Shown here: piece after piece, positions 1 to 9,490 of the stretch
Numbering within the stretch: position 1 is the first letter of the stretch
How the letters are laid out: the number at the start of each line of letters is the position of its first letter
Source: Coriobacteriia bacterium
Lineage (GTDB): Bacteria; Actinomycetota; Coriobacteriia; Anaerosomatales; PHET01
Reading direction: 5' to 3'
Length of the DNA: 64,000 nt
Assembly (NCBI GenBank): GCA_034370385.1
Contig: JAXMKZ010000059.1
Span: forward strand, 161,474-225,473
Notes under the pieces: generated by a model
Told to the model about the DNA's origin: nothing
The model's database searches: none
Seen by the model: the letters and a program-made list of their open reading frames with translations, nothing else
Position numbers and translations under genes: made by a program

Positions 1-3000
1 CCTGGACGCGCACGGTCTCGGTCGGATCCACGTGGCCGAGCGCATCGACGGACCAGTAGTAGAGGGTGTGGTCACCTTCGCCGACCATGAACGGTGCCGA
101 GTACTCAGTCACGGCGCCGTTGTCGAGGCGGTAGTAGGCGATCACTGAAGAGACCGTGTCGAACGCCGTTATGCTGATCTCAACTGACTCGGTCGACCAG
201 CCCACTGGGATCGAGCTGATCGTGGTGGTCGGAGGGAGCACGTCGAAGACCTCGCTCCGAATCTCCTCGACGTTGCCTGCGGCGTCAACGCTCCAGAACT
301 CCAGGTGCATATCGGAGGTGCCAAGCGGGATCGGCGCCGTGTAGGTGGCGGCTGCGGAACCGTTGACGCGATACCTGGTGCCGACTGAACCCGAGACCGC
401 GTCGACCGGCGTGAGCTCGACCGCGGTGCCGCCGAGCAGGCTCGCGGCGGTCACCGGTGGGGCGGTGTCGACCTTCACGGTCACCGTATGCGTGGGATCG
501 ACATGCCCCGCCCCGTCAACCGACCAATAGCGAAGCGTATGTGTGCCGTCACCGATTGTGAACGGCGCCGTGTAGGTGGTGACCACGCCACCGTCCAGCG
601 TGTAGTACGCGGTCGGCGGCGCCGCGATATCCTCGGCGATTATCGTCACTTCGACGGTCTTAGTAGACCAGCCGCTCGGAAGCGGCGTCGTTGTTGTGGT
701 CGGCGGGTTGTGGTCGTAGACGAAGTTGACGGTCTTGGTCGTCTCGATGTTGCCGGCCTTGTCGATGCTCCCGTACTCGAGGGTATGGGGGCCTTCCGTG
801 ACAGCGGGAAGCGGAAAGGCGATCGGCTTCGCCGGTTCCGAATCGAACGAGTACCAGGTCGACGCGATGCCGGAGAGCGAGTCGGTAGCGCTGAGGTAGA
901 TGGCGCCATCGTGGAACACACCTTCAGTGACCGTGGACGTCGTGACCGGCGCGACGTAGTCGATCTTCACGTCGTAGGTCTGCGCACCCTCGATCTTGCC
1001 GGTCGCGTCGACGGCCCAGAAGGTGATCCTGGTGACCCCCGGGTCAGACACCTCGAACGGCGCCGTGTAGGTCGTGGTGACGCCCTCGCCAAGTCGGTAG
1101 TACGTCGTAGTCGGGGAGCAGTCGTCGTAAGTGAACAACTGGATCCGCACGGGGGTCTGCGACCAGCCGTAGGGAGTCGCCAGTATCGAGGTTTCAGGCG
1201 GCGCGACGTCCACAAAAGCGGTTGAACTGAGCCAGTCGATGTTGCCCGGCTCGTCGCGGTATCCGACACGAAAAGTCGTCGTCCCCAGTGCCCAGTCGAT
1301 TTCGATGGTCTTGTCCGCCTGGTAAGGCTCCCAAATCGCGGGTGGCGGATTCCAGTCCTGCAACCAGGCCGGCTGCACGGGCCAGGGTGAGCTGTTCCAG
1401 CGGGGCGTACGGACCGGACCCAGAACGCCATGCCCGTTGGTGCCCCAGCCGTACACCGCACCGTCGGTCGTGGACGCGAGCATGCCGGTCGGCCCTGCCG
1501 CCACGAGCGACCATTCCGTCCCGGTGCCCACACGAAGCGGAGTGCGACGCGTCTCATACGTGCCATCGCACAGCTGACCGAGAGAGTTGTCACCCCAGAC
1601 CCAAAGCGACCCGTCCGCGCGGATAGCTGCACTGGAGGAAGTGCCACCGTACGAACCGCTCGCGGAGACGCGCTGCCAACTGCCGGAGTCGATCAGTGTT
1701 GGAGCGGTGCGGTCGCTGCCGCCGCCGTTGCCGATCTCACCGTTGGCGTTGCTGCCCCACGCCCAGAGCGTGTTGTCGGTGCGGATGCCCAGGGAGTGAT
1801 TGTGTCCCGCGGAAACGGACTTCCAGCCTGTGCTGATGAGCACGGGGGCTTCTCGGCCGGTACGGGTTCCGTCACCGACTTGTCCGTAGTAGTTCTCGCC
1901 CGATGCGTACAGTGTGCCGTCATCGGTCAGCAGCAGCATGTGCTGACTGCCGAGGGATGCCTGACGGTAACGGATGCCGGTGAGCGGGCCGCCGCCGCGG
2001 TACACGAGTCCCGAGTCGCCGCTCGGGGAACCCCACGTGTACAGCGAGCCGTCGGTTCGAACGGCGGCGCTGGCATTACCGTATGCGGCGACTGCGACCC
2101 ATCCGTCCGCATCGATCATCTTGGGCGAGGTAACGGGCGTCGCGCTGGCTCCAGCGCCATCGCCGAGCTGACCCGAGGTGTCCGATCCCCAGACCCATAG
2201 CGACCCATCGTTCTTGATCGCAAGGGTGTGGGCGGCCCCCATCGCGACGGCCTTCCAGGCCTGATGCCCCGGCGTGCGCGTGTAGGCCGAGCGCTGCGAG
2301 GTGGTCCCGTCACCGAGCTGGCCTGCCCAGTTCGCGCCGGTTGCGTGAAGCGGCCCGTCTTGGGAGACGATGAACGAAGAATCGCTCTGGTAGCCTCCGT
2401 CGTAGGGATACCAGTACCCGGAGCTGAAACCGAGGGCGAGCGGCGGCTGCGCTATACGCATCTCCGTAGCGGTCGGCACGCTCGAGGCGATCGCGATCGA
2501 ATGACCACCCAGACTGGTCGCCGTCATCGTCCCGACCGACTGGCCCGGATTGAGCACAATGTTGTCCTGCGCGGTGGTGGCGTTCCCCGCCGCGTCCTTG
2601 TAGGCGCAAGCGAACCCGGTCGTACCCGAGGCGGCTGGCAGCGGGCGGACGAGCGACGCCTCATACGGCATCCAGTCGGTGTTGATCGGGTAACGCACGT
2701 TGTTGGTGGTGCCATCGCCGAGTTGACCGTAGCCGTTCGCGCCCCAGGCCCACAGCTTGCCATCGCTTCGAACGGCGACTGTGCTGGCACCACCCGAATC
2801 AAGCGCTGAGAAGTTCAGGGACGCGTCAAGCGCGAGAGGGAGGACGCGTGCGACGGTACTCTCGCCAGCCGTCTGGCCGAGGTCGTTGGCCCCGACGCCC
2901 CACGGTGTTCCGTCATGCTTGACGGCGATGATGAACCGGTCTCCGGCGCTGGCCCTGAGCCAGGTGCCGTCGAGTTGCGTGAGCGTCGACGCGGTCATCT

Positions 3001-5437
3001 CACCCAGGCGACCAGACCAGTGAAGCGTCCCGTCGCTGCGCAGCGCGGCCAGCGTCTCGGCGCCAGCACTGATCGACGTCCAGGCCGGCTCGGCCCCTGA
3101 CACCAACACGGGAGCGTGCTGGTCGCCGACCGCACCGTTGCCCATCTGCCCCGAGTCATTCGCTCCCCAGGCCCACAGCGCACCGGCCGAGTCGATAGCG
3201 TACGAAGAGTCGCCGCCCGCAGCGATCGCAGTGAACGTCATCCATGGCGTTACCTGGCTCGGGAGGTCGCTTGAGCTCAAGCCGCCGTCACCGAGCTGTC
3301 CACGCTCGCCCTTCCCCCAAGCGAACAAGCGCCCGTCCGTGGTCAGTGCGAGCGTGTGATTCTCGCCGGCAGCGACCAAGCTCCACTGGCCTCCGCCTGG
3401 CACCGCCACCTGGCTCGCCAGCTGGCGATCGGCGCGAATGCCCTCGTTGCCAACATCGCCAAGCTGCCCGGACTCGTTGGCGCCGAACATCCAGAGCGTT
3501 CCGTCGGCCTTGATCGCACCGGTGTGGGAACCCCCGGCAGCCACCGCGGTCCACGTGCCGCCCGGCACACGCACCGGCGTCGAGCGCTGCAAGACCCCGT
3601 CTCCGAGTTGCCCCCTGGCACCGTCGCCCCATGTCCACAAGGAACCGTCGGTCCGCAACGCGGCCGCATGCGACCCACCGACCGACACGGACTTCCACGT
3701 CGACGGATAGCCGATACGCATCGAGACAGCGTCGGAGAAGTCCGAATCGATGGTGACCTTCCGGCCTCGCGTGGAGGTCGCGGCGTGGTTCAACGCCATC
3801 GTCCCGAGCGGAGCCTGCCGGTCGAGCGTTATCGAGTCGCTCGCGCTGAATTCGGTGAGTGTCGCGTCGCGAAACCTCACCGCAACCGTGTACTCGCCGT
3901 CGGCGTCGGGCAGCGTGTAGGGCGCGGAACCGGCGGCGGGCACCCATTCCCCACCTTCGATCGACATCTCCACCGCGGTCGGTGCGTCGATCTCCAGCGT
4001 GACCGCCGTCGACTGTGCATACGGCGCGCCCCAGTTGATGGCGACGCTCGTAGTGCCCCCTCTGAAGTCATAGGCGACCTCATCGGTCAGCGTTCGCGTT
4101 GCCCCACCCGCGTCGCGAAACATCACCGATACCACCTGCGTGCCCGACGCGCCGTCATCGGCCGGCAAGAGATACGGACGCATCGGCGAGTACGATTCCC
4201 AGTGCCCGATCTGCATTGGCGTGCTCACCATGGCATCCGAGTCGTTACCCAGGAATCGACCGTCGCCCCAACCCCACAGGTCACCGCCACTCACGGCGAA
4301 GCATGCGGTCCACGGGACCGCTGCGACCATGTTGCAGTACGGCAGGCCAACGACCTGCGCCGGGCTGGATGCGTATTCGGCACCCAGATTGCCCCACCAA
4401 TACATGGTTCCGTTCGCACAAGCCACCGATGCGTAGGCTGCAGTCGCTATGTCGTTGAAGCTGGTACCGACGGCGACGGGCATCGGCCCGAACATCGCTC
4501 CACCCGAGAACCCGAGCCCCAGCGACCCGATGTAGTTGTCGCCCCATGCGTAGAGCGACCCGTCCGCCTTGAGCCCGAGAACGTGTGTGCTGACTTCGCC
4601 CATCGAGACCTTGAGCCAGTCGTTATCCGTGCCCACCTGCGTCGGCGTCGATGTGTTAGCGCCATCTCCGGTCCCAAGCTGGCCCGTCATATTGGATCCC
4701 CAGGCCCACAACGACCCGTCCGTCTTGATCGCGAAGCTGGACCGGTTGCCCGCAAATGCGGTCACCCAGTCGGTATCGGTACCCACTTGGACCGGTCCAG
4801 ACGTCCCGGGGGTATCGTTGCCGAGCTGGCCTAGATCGTTCTCACCCCACGCCCAGAGCTCGCCGCTCCTGATGGCGAGAACGTGCGTATTGCCTGCTGA
4901 CACGTCGGTCCAGCCCGCTTCGGACCCGATCTGCCGAGGAGTACCCTGCTGCGGTGCCATATCGCCATATTGTCCGTACCAGTTGTCGCCCCAGGCCCAG
5001 AGCGTCCCATCAGCCTTGCGCGCGATACTGCACGCGAAACCGGCCGAGATCTGGACCCAATCGTTGTCGCTCCCGATCATCACCGGGGTGGCCCGGAATG
5101 GCCCTCTGGGCGCTCCGCATGGCTCCCAGCGGTTCACGCCCCACGCCCACACCGTACCGTCGGTGGCAAGCACCAACGTGTGCTCCATGCCGCTGTCGAT
5201 CGAGGCAATCGGGGGAACGAAACGCATCGCGTCCGCATCGGTGACATCCGAGTAGAGCGTCACCGTGCGCCTCGTCACGACGGGTGCATCGTTCTCGATG
5301 GTCATGCTCGCGCTCGGATCGCCGAGCGCCGCGTAAGCAACTCCCGCCCCGAACAGACACAAGATGGCAGCGAGGGCGACAAAGAACGGCTGGCGCGCGC
5401 CGAACCCACGCGAACCTGCGATTAGCGTAGTGAACAC
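1..5437 (-). CDS. Giant secreted RCC1-repeat protein with C-terminal OmpL47-like repeats (3' end outside window)
   Basis: The frame is open from a GTG at 5437 to the left edge (about 1,812 codons), so the gene is partial. GGGGGA lies about 7 nt before the GTG. Residues 1-37 form a signal peptide with a hydrophobic core ending AYA-A. Roughly twenty RCC1-type repeats follow, each carrying WAWG-x-N-x-x-GQLGDG and a GxxHxLAI motif; they are interrupted around 4200-3720 and near 2600-2400 by Ig-like segments. From about 1250 to the edge there are at least four OmpL47-like repeats with the pattern YYRLDGG...APF...G.HTL.YWSVD..GN. RCC1 repeats form seven-bladed propellers, so two or three propellers are likely. 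The protein is probably exported and surface-attached or released; the ligand is unknown. No catalytic motif was seen. A sigma70-like promoter lies about 180 nt upstream. Confidence 0.9.
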   Translation of the reverse strand, partial: MFTTLIAGSRGFGARQPFFVALAAILCLFGAGVAYAALGDPSASMTIENDAPVVTRRTVTLYSDVTDADAMRFVPPIASIDSGMEHTLVLATDGTVWAWGVNRWEPCGAPRGPFRATPVMIGSDNDWVQISAGFACSIARKADGTLWAWGDNWYGQYGDMAPQQGTPRQIGSEAGWTDVSAGNTHVLAIRSGELWAWGENDLGQLGNDTPGTSGPVQVGTDTDWVTAFAGNRSSFAIKTDGSLWAWGSNMTGQLGTGDGANTSTPTQVGTDNDWLKVSMGEVSTHVLGLKADGSLYAWGDNYIGSLGLGFSGGAMFGPMPVAVGTSFNDIATAAYASVACANGTMYWWGNLGAEYASSPAQVVGLPYCNMVAAVPWTACFAVSGGDLWGWGDGRFLGNDSDAMVSTPMQIGHWESYSPMRPYLLPADDGASGTQVVSVMFRDAGGATRTLTDEVAYDFRGGTTSVAINWGAPYAQSTAVTLEIDAPTAVEMSIEGGEWVPAAGSAPYTLPDADGEYTVAVRFRDATLTEFSASDSITLDRQAPLGTMALNHAATSTRGRKVTIDSDFSDAVSMRIGYPSTWKSVSVGGSHAAALRTDGSLWTWGDGARGQLGDGVLQRSTPVRVPGGTWTAVAAGGSHTGAIKADGTLWMFGANESGQLGDVGNEGIRADRQLASQVAVPGGGQWSLVAAGENHTLALTTDGRLFAWGKGERGQLGDGGLSSSDLPSQVTPWMTFTAIAAGGDSSYAIDSAGALWAWGANDSGQMGNGAVGDQHAPVLVSGAEPAWTSISAGAETLAALRSDGTLHWSGRLGEMTASTLTQLDGTWLRASAGDRFIIAVKHDGTPWGVGANDLGQTAGESTVARVLPLALDASLNFSALDSGGASTVAVRSDGKLWAWGANGYGQLGDGTTNNVRYPINTDWMPYEASLVRPLPAASGTTGFACAYKDAAGNATTAQDNIVLNPGQSVGTMTATSLGGHSIAIASSVPTATEMRIAQPPLALGFSSGYWYPYDGGYQSDSSFIVSQDGPLHATGANWAGQLGDGTTSQRSAYTRTPGHQAWKAVAMGAAHTLAIKNDGSLWVWGSDTSGQLGDGAGASATPVTSPKMIDADGWVAVAAYGNASAAVRTDGSLYTWGSPSGDSGLVYRGGGPLTGIRYRQASLGSQHMLLLTDDGTLYASGENYYGQVGDGTRTGREAPVLISTGWKSVSAGHNHSLGIRTDNTLWAWGSNANGEIGNGGGSDRTAPTLIDSGSWQRVSASGSYGGTSSSAAIRADGSLWVWGDNSLGQLCDGTYETRRTPLRVGTGTEWSLVAAGPTGMLASTTDGAVYGWGTNGHGVLGPVRTPRWNSSPWPVQPAWLQDWNPPPAIWEPYQADKTIEIDWALGTTTFRVGYRDEPGNIDWLSSTAFVDVAPPETSILATPYGWSQTPVRIQLFTYDDCSPTTTYYRLGEGVTTTYTAPFEVSDPGVTRITFWAVDATGKIEGAQTYDVKIDYVAPVTTSTVTEGVFHDGAIYLSATDSLSGIASTWYSFDSEPAKPIAFPLPAVTEGPHTLEYGSIDKAGNIETTKTVNFVYDHNPPTTTTTPLPSGWSTKTVEVTIIAEDIAAPPTAYYTLDGGVVTTYTAPFTIGDGTHTLRYWSVDGAGHVDPTHTVTVKVDTAPPVTAASLLGGTAVELTPVDAVSGSVGTRYRVNGSAAATYTAPIPLGTSDMHLEFWSVDAAGNVEEIRSEVFDVLPPTTTISSIPVGWSTESVEISITAFDTVSSVIAYYRLDNGAVTEYSAPFMVGEGDHTLYYWSVDALGHVDPTETVRVQ

Positions 5438-5535
5438 AGTCGTCCCCCGCTCGGTACGGGACCGCGCTCGCGCGCAATCCACCGTGCCGCCCCCAGCACG
5501 TTCGGACAGTATGTGCGCGAGAGGATGGACGCACT

Positions 5536-5571
5536 GCGGTTTCTGCTCGCCAAAGGTGAGCGGTCAACCGC
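5536..5571. other. Nested hairpin in the leader of the RCC1 gene
   Basis: An outer 6-bp inverted repeat (GCGGTT at 5536-5541, AACCGC at 5566-5571) encloses an inner 7-pair stem (5545-5551 with 5555-5561, 3-nt loop). The inner stem is complete only if transcribed from the + strand, where it uses one G-U pair; in the - strand leader RNA one pair becomes a C-A mismatch. It sits between the promoter and the GTG of the RCC1 gene. No known riboswitch consensus was recognised. Confidence 0.35.
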
Positions 5572-5613
5572 ACACGCTGCCGAACGAGTGTTAAGTACGC
5601 TCGCGCAACCGTA

Positions 5614-5643
5614 ATTATGTACGCGCGCTATAGAGAACGTCAA
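5614..5643 (-). promoter_or_regulatory. Sigma70-like promoter of the RCC1 gene
   Basis: On the - strand, -35 TTGACG (5643-5638) and -10 CATAAT (5619-5614) are separated by 18 nt. Transcription would begin near 5607, giving a leader of about 170 nt before the GTG at 5437. The region is AT-richer than its surroundings. Confidence 0.6.
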
Positions 5644-5729
5644 GGATTCTTCATAGAGGAGCCCTACGTCGTTCGCAGCAAGATGCGGGGTTTGTGGTTC
5701 GGAGTTGTTTCGGTTTCGCCCCGAACGCA

Positions 5730-5755
5730 GAAGGCCGCCCCAAGAGGCGGCCTTC
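5730..5755 (-). terminator. Strong GC hairpin after the glutamate synthase operon
   Basis: A 10-bp perfect inverted repeat (5730-5739 with 5746-5755, core AAGGCCGCC/GGCGGCCTT) with a 6-nt loop. It lies about 110 nt downstream of the last glutamate synthase gene and upstream of the RCC1 promoter. There is no clear U-tract on the - strand, so it may be a transcription barrier rather than a classical terminator. Confidence 0.55.
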
Positions 5756-5865
5756 GCGCACTACGAGACGATGGAATCGCCGCGCCCTCTGTCCGTTTCG
5801 TCCCAACCAGATGCAACCGTTGACGATACGAAACGGCCAATCAGGCGTGGCGATGGATGAATCGT

Positions 5866-6684
5866 CTACACGTACGTGTACATCTTCCCGTACGGCCGGT
5901 GCGAGATGGGCACGAGCCGCGTGAACGGTACCGACAGCACCTCGTCGACATCGAATCCGACGGCCGAGCAGTACTCCTCCAGCAGCGGCTTGAGCTCAGC
6001 CAGCTCCTCGTCGGTCATCGTGAAGATGCCGCACTCCTTGCCAACCTGCCAGCTCTCCACCTCGCCGCGCAGGATTATCTCGCCGCCGTGCATGCCGGTG
6101 CCGACGTACCCTCCCACCAGCGGACCTTCGAGCCGTGAGTGCATGCCGAGAAGGATGAGCAGGCCGCCGGCCATGTACTCGCCGAAGAAGTCGCGCGCTT
6201 TGCCACCGCAGATCATCGTGGGTCGCAGATCCTCGAACGCCTTCATGTGAATGCCCACGCGGTAACCGACGTCGCCCTTGATGAAGACGCGTCCGCCGCG
6301 CATGCCGTAGCCCAGAACGTCACCGGCCGAGCCATGCACGATGACGGTGCCCGCATTCATGGTGTTGCCGACGCCATCCTGCGCGTTGCCGAACACCTCC
6401 ACGGTCGGGCCGTCCATCAGCATCGCCATGTCCTGCCCCGGGGTGCCGTGCACCTCGATGCGCAGATCCTTGCCCTTGATTCCCGTGCCTATGTAGCGCT
6501 GTCCGTTGACGTTCATCAGCTTCACGATCTTGACGCCGTCGGCGAAGCACCGCCGGATAGCCTCGTTGACGAACTTGTAGTAGACGCTCTGACACTCGAT
6601 CGTGGCGGTGTCACCATCGACGGCGACAGTCGGCTCGATCTGTAGGTAGCCCTCGATCGGGCCCTTCACGGTAGCTGTAGTCAT
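5866..6684 (-). CDS. Glutamate synthase GXGXG domain subunit (archaeal-type, GlxC/GltB3-like)
   Basis: A 272-aa protein corresponding to the C-terminal GXGXG beta-helix domain of the glutamate synthase large chain, encoded here as a separate subunit. The beta-helix repeats are visible as GTGIKGKDL, GDVLGYGMRGGRV, GGYVGTGMHGG. The start at 6684 is chosen because ATG is preceded by GGGGAGGAGACAC; the frame is open further upstream but that extension overlaps the neighbouring gene and reads as shadow sequence. It is the last gene of an operon with the FMN/ferredoxin subunit, the amidotransferase and an Hdr-like protein. In single-chain GltB this domain is structural, so it probably assembles with the other two to form one active enzyme. 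Confidence 0.88.
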   Translation of the reverse strand: MTTATVKGPIEGYLQIEPTVAVDGDTATIECQSVYYKFVNEAIRRCFADGVKIVKLMNVNGQRYIGTGIKGKDLRIEVHGTPGQDMAMLMDGPTVEVFGNAQDGVGNTMNAGTVIVHGSAGDVLGYGMRGGRVFIKGDVGYRVGIHMKAFEDLRPTMICGGKARDFFGEYMAGGLLILLGMHSRLEGPLVGGYVGTGMHGGEIILRGEVESWQVGKECGIFTMTDEELAELKPLLEEYCSAVGFDVDEVLSVPFTRLVPISHRPYGKMYTYV

Positions 6685-6697
6685 GGTGTCTCCTCCC

Positions 6698-8209
6698 CTA
6701 CATTCCAGCCGGCTTGACGCCGATGATCTCGCAGGTCTGCGCGTCGAGCCCGATGGCGCGCAGGCGCTCACGGCTTCCGCGCAGCGACTCCACGGCATTG
6801 ACACCCAGCGCACCGAGGATCTCTTGGAGCTCGTGGCTCCAGGCGTTGACGAGGTTGGTGAGCCGCTCGGCACCCCACTCGGGATCCACGCGACGGGTCA
6901 GTTCGGGCTTCTGCGTCGTGAGGCCCCAGCTACAGCTCCCGGTGTGGCAGCCCTGGCACATGTGGCAGCCGAGCGCCATGAGCGCTGCCGAGCCGATGGC
7001 CACGACATCGGCACCGAGCGCAATCGCCTTGGCCATGTCCGCAGACGATCGGATCGAACCGGCGGCGATGATCGACGCCTGGTTGCGGATACCCTCGTCG
7101 CGCAGGCGCTGGTCCACCACGGCGATGGCGATCTCGATGGGGATGCCGATGTGGTCGCGGATGATCTGCGGCGCAGCACCGGTGCCGCCCTTGAAGCCGT
7201 CGAGGTAGACGTAGTCGGCACCCGCCCGCACGATGCCGCTGGCGATGGCGGCCACGTTGTGCACCGCGGCGATCTTCACGCCGACCGGCTTGTAGCCGGA
7301 GGCCTCTTTGAGCGAGTAGATGAGCTGACGCAGGTCCTCGATGGAGTAGATGTCATGGTGAGGCGCCGGGCTGATCGCGTCTGACCCCTGCGGAATCATG
7401 CGGGTGGTAGAGACTTCCTTGTTGATCTTCTCGCCGGGTAGGTGACCGCCGATGCCGGGTTTGGCGCCCTGGCCGACCTTGATCTCGATAGCCGCGCCCC
7501 GCTGCAGGTACTCCGGGCTTACGCCGAAACGTCCCGAGGCGACCTGCACGATGACGTTGTCTTGATAGGGGTACAGGTCAGCGTGAAGTCCACCCTCGCC
7601 GGTGTTCATGAGAATGCCGAGTCGCTCCGCAGCCATCGCCAGCGACTTGTGTACGTTGAGCGAGACCGAGCCGTAGCTCATCGGCGAGAAGATCATCGGC
7701 GTATCGAGCTTGATGTTCTTGCCCATGCCCGCGCCTTCGGCAAGACGAAAGCCGCCGTTGCCGTCGGAGACGACCTCCACCGAGTCGGGCTTGCGGCCCA
7801 GGTACGTGCGCAACTCCATCGGCTCGCGAAGCGGGTCGATGGAAGGGTTCGTGACCTGGCATGCGTCAAGGACGAGATGGTCGAAGATGCTCTGATACGG
7901 CTTGTCGTTGCCCATGCCGGTGAGCATGACGCCGCCGCTCTCCGCCTGGCGCCAAACGGCCTTGCGCAGGCTGGGCGACCAGTTCGCATTCTCGCGCAGC
8001 GCAAGGTCGTTCTTCTTGATGGTGATGCAGTGCGCCGGGCAGTACGTGACACACCGGTGGCATGCGCGGCACTTGCTGTCATCGGGTATGGGGCGCTCGT
8101 TGAAGTTGTACACGCCCCAGCCGCACTGCTGCACGCAGCGGCCGCACTTGTGGCACTTGTTGTAGTCGATATCGACCCGGAACTCGGGCTGGATGAGGCT
8201 CGTGGGCAT
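6698..8209 (-). CDS. Glutamate synthase FMN/[4Fe-4S] synthase subunit (archaeal-type, GlxD/GltB2-like)
   Basis: A 503-aa protein. Residues about 10-65 carry two ferredoxin-type clusters (CHKCGRCVQQC and CRACHRCVTYCPAHC), absent from single-chain GltB but typical of the archaeal-type split enzyme. The rest is the FMN-binding TIM barrel that makes glutamate from 2-oxoglutarate and ammonia, with GQGAKPGIGGHLPG, the flavin region GFKGGTGAAP and a Cys cluster CHMCQGCHTGSC that would bind an Fe-S centre. The gene lies 2 nt after the amidotransferase gene and 13 nt before the GXGXG gene. No NADPH-binding beta subunit is encoded nearby, so reduced ferredoxin or the adjacent Hdr-like protein is the likely electron donor (inference). 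Confidence 0.92.
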   Translation of the reverse strand: MPTSLIQPEFRVDIDYNKCHKCGRCVQQCGWGVYNFNERPIPDDSKCRACHRCVTYCPAHCITIKKNDLALRENANWSPSLRKAVWRQAESGGVMLTGMGNDKPYQSIFDHLVLDACQVTNPSIDPLREPMELRTYLGRKPDSVEVVSDGNGGFRLAEGAGMGKNIKLDTPMIFSPMSYGSVSLNVHKSLAMAAERLGILMNTGEGGLHADLYPYQDNVIVQVASGRFGVSPEYLQRGAAIEIKVGQGAKPGIGGHLPGEKINKEVSTTRMIPQGSDAISPAPHHDIYSIEDLRQLIYSLKEASGYKPVGVKIAAVHNVAAIASGIVRAGADYVYLDGFKGGTGAAPQIIRDHIGIPIEIAIAVVDQRLRDEGIRNQASIIAAGSIRSSADMAKAIALGADVVAIGSAALMALGCHMCQGCHTGSCSWGLTTQKPELTRRVDPEWGAERLTNLVNAWSHELQEILGALGVNAVESLRGSRERLRAIGLDAQTCEIIGVKPAGM

Positions 8210-8211
8210 GG

Positions 8212-9489
8212 CTAGTTCACCTCGACGGTCTCAAGTTCGCAGACGTCGACGCCGGTGACGGCGCACGACACCTCCTGTGCGGACAGATGCAGGTCCCCAT
8301 GGATCGGCCACTCGGCGGTCGCCACGCGGGCGATGACCGGCTCACCGGCCTTGGGTGCCCAGACGTCGTCGGGCGCGTCGAGGACCTCGCGCATCGCGCT
8401 CTCCTCCGAGGCGACCATGACGATGGAACCCTGGCGGGCCGCCACCAGCGGCCGCAGCTTGATGCGATCGTTGAGCGCCACCATGCCGCCGTTGAAGCCG
8501 AGTACGATCGCGAAGGGGCCGTTGAGCATGCCTGGCCCGTAGACGGCGCGCAGCGAGCGCATGACCGCCTGCTCGTCGGCCGGCATGCGGTCGATCTCGC
8601 TCCACAGCGGACTCGCGAGCGCCTTGCATGCAAGCTCCAGCGGCAGCTTATGGCGGCGTAGCATGAGGTCGAACAGGTACGCGGCGACTTCGGTGTCGGT
8701 GCCCAGCGTGCACTTGTAGCCGAACGCCTCGAGGTAGCGCGAGTTGATGCCGTAGCTCGAGATCTCGCCGTTGTGGACGATGGACCAGTCGAGCAGCGTG
8801 AACGGGTGCGCCCCGCCCCACCAGCCGGGGGTGTTCGTCGGGAAACGGTTGTGGCCGACCCACGTGTGGCCCTCGTACTCCTCGAGCAGATAGTAGTGAC
8901 CGATCTCTTCCGGGTAGCCGACGCCTTTGAAGGCACCCATGTTCTTGCCGCTCGATGCCACGAAGGCACCATCCACGCTCGAGTTGACGAGCATCACCAG
9001 GTGAACGACGAAGTCCTCCGGGCTCATCTCGGCATCAGCGAGCTTGTGCGGGTCGGGCTGCAGGAAGTAGCGCCACAGCAACGGGGCATCCGCGATGCCC
9101 TTGACGGCACGCGTCGGCATCGGTTCGGCAAGGTCGACGGTGAAGTAGCGGTCGAAGAGGGCCTCCGCCTCCTCCTTGGCCTTCACGTCGTGATACATCA
9201 TGTGGAAGCAGAAATGATCGGGAAACTCGGGGTAGATGCCGTACCCGGCGAACCCGCCCCCAAGGCCGTTGCCCCGGTCGCGCTGCACGGCCATCGCCTT
9301 GATGGCGTTCTCGCCGCTCATCAGCGTGCCGGACTCGTCACAGATTCCCATGAGGCCGCAGCCACCGTGAATCTTGAACGACGCCTCTTCGCGATACGCG
9401 GGACGCTCAAGGTCGAAGATGCCCTCACGATCCGAGAAGCCCGCAGGCCTCGTCGTGGGCATCCGCTCCAGAAGCGGTTCGTACGCCAT
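8212..9489 (-). CDS. Glutamate synthase class II glutamine amidotransferase subunit (GlxB/GltB1-like)
   Basis: A 425-aa Ntn-type amidotransferase domain that hydrolyses glutamine and supplies ammonia to the synthase subunit. ATG at 9489 is preceded by GGAGAGGAATAG; an upstream in-frame start would overlap the previous gene. The sequence GGCGLMGICDESG places the probable nucleophile at about Cys44, so a propeptide of some 43 residues would have to be removed to expose it. Conserved features include GLGGGFAGYG, VGHNRFPTNTPG and HNGEISSYGIN, typical of the glutaminase pocket. It starts directly next to the stop of the Hdr-like gene (9491), so translation is probably coupled. Confidence 0.9.
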   Translation of the reverse strand: MAYEPLLERMPTTRPAGFSDREGIFDLERPAYREEASFKIHGGCGLMGICDESGTLMSGENAIKAMAVQRDRGNGLGGGFAGYGIYPEFPDHFCFHMMYHDVKAKEEAEALFDRYFTVDLAEPMPTRAVKGIADAPLLWRYFLQPDPHKLADAEMSPEDFVVHLVMLVNSSVDGAFVASSGKNMGAFKGVGYPEEIGHYYLLEEYEGHTWVGHNRFPTNTPGWWGGAHPFTLLDWSIVHNGEISSYGINSRYLEAFGYKCTLGTDTEVAAYLFDLMLRRHKLPLELACKALASPLWSEIDRMPADEQAVMRSLRAVYGPGMLNGPFAIVLGFNGGMVALNDRIKLRPLVAARQGSIVMVASEESAMREVLDAPDDVWAPKAGEPVIARVATAEWPIHGDLHLSAQEVSCAVTGVDVCELETVEVN

Positions 9490-9490
9490 G

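Noticed and set aside
3356..4834. A 492-codon + strand frame inside the RCC1 gene
   Set aside because: It is antisense to a well-supported repeat protein, is Arg/His-rich without motifs, and comes from the GC-rich codon pattern of the real frame.
1250..5200. Regular DNA repeats that could suggest a CRISPR array or tandem element
   Set aside because: The spacing of about 150 nt and the variable sequence correspond to RCC1 protein repeats; there are no short identical repeats with unique spacers. No CRISPR array was seen in the window.
5437..5610. Possible c-di-GMP-I riboswitch in the RCC1 leader
   Set aside because: The conserved GEMM core sequences and tetraloop-receptor parts are not present.
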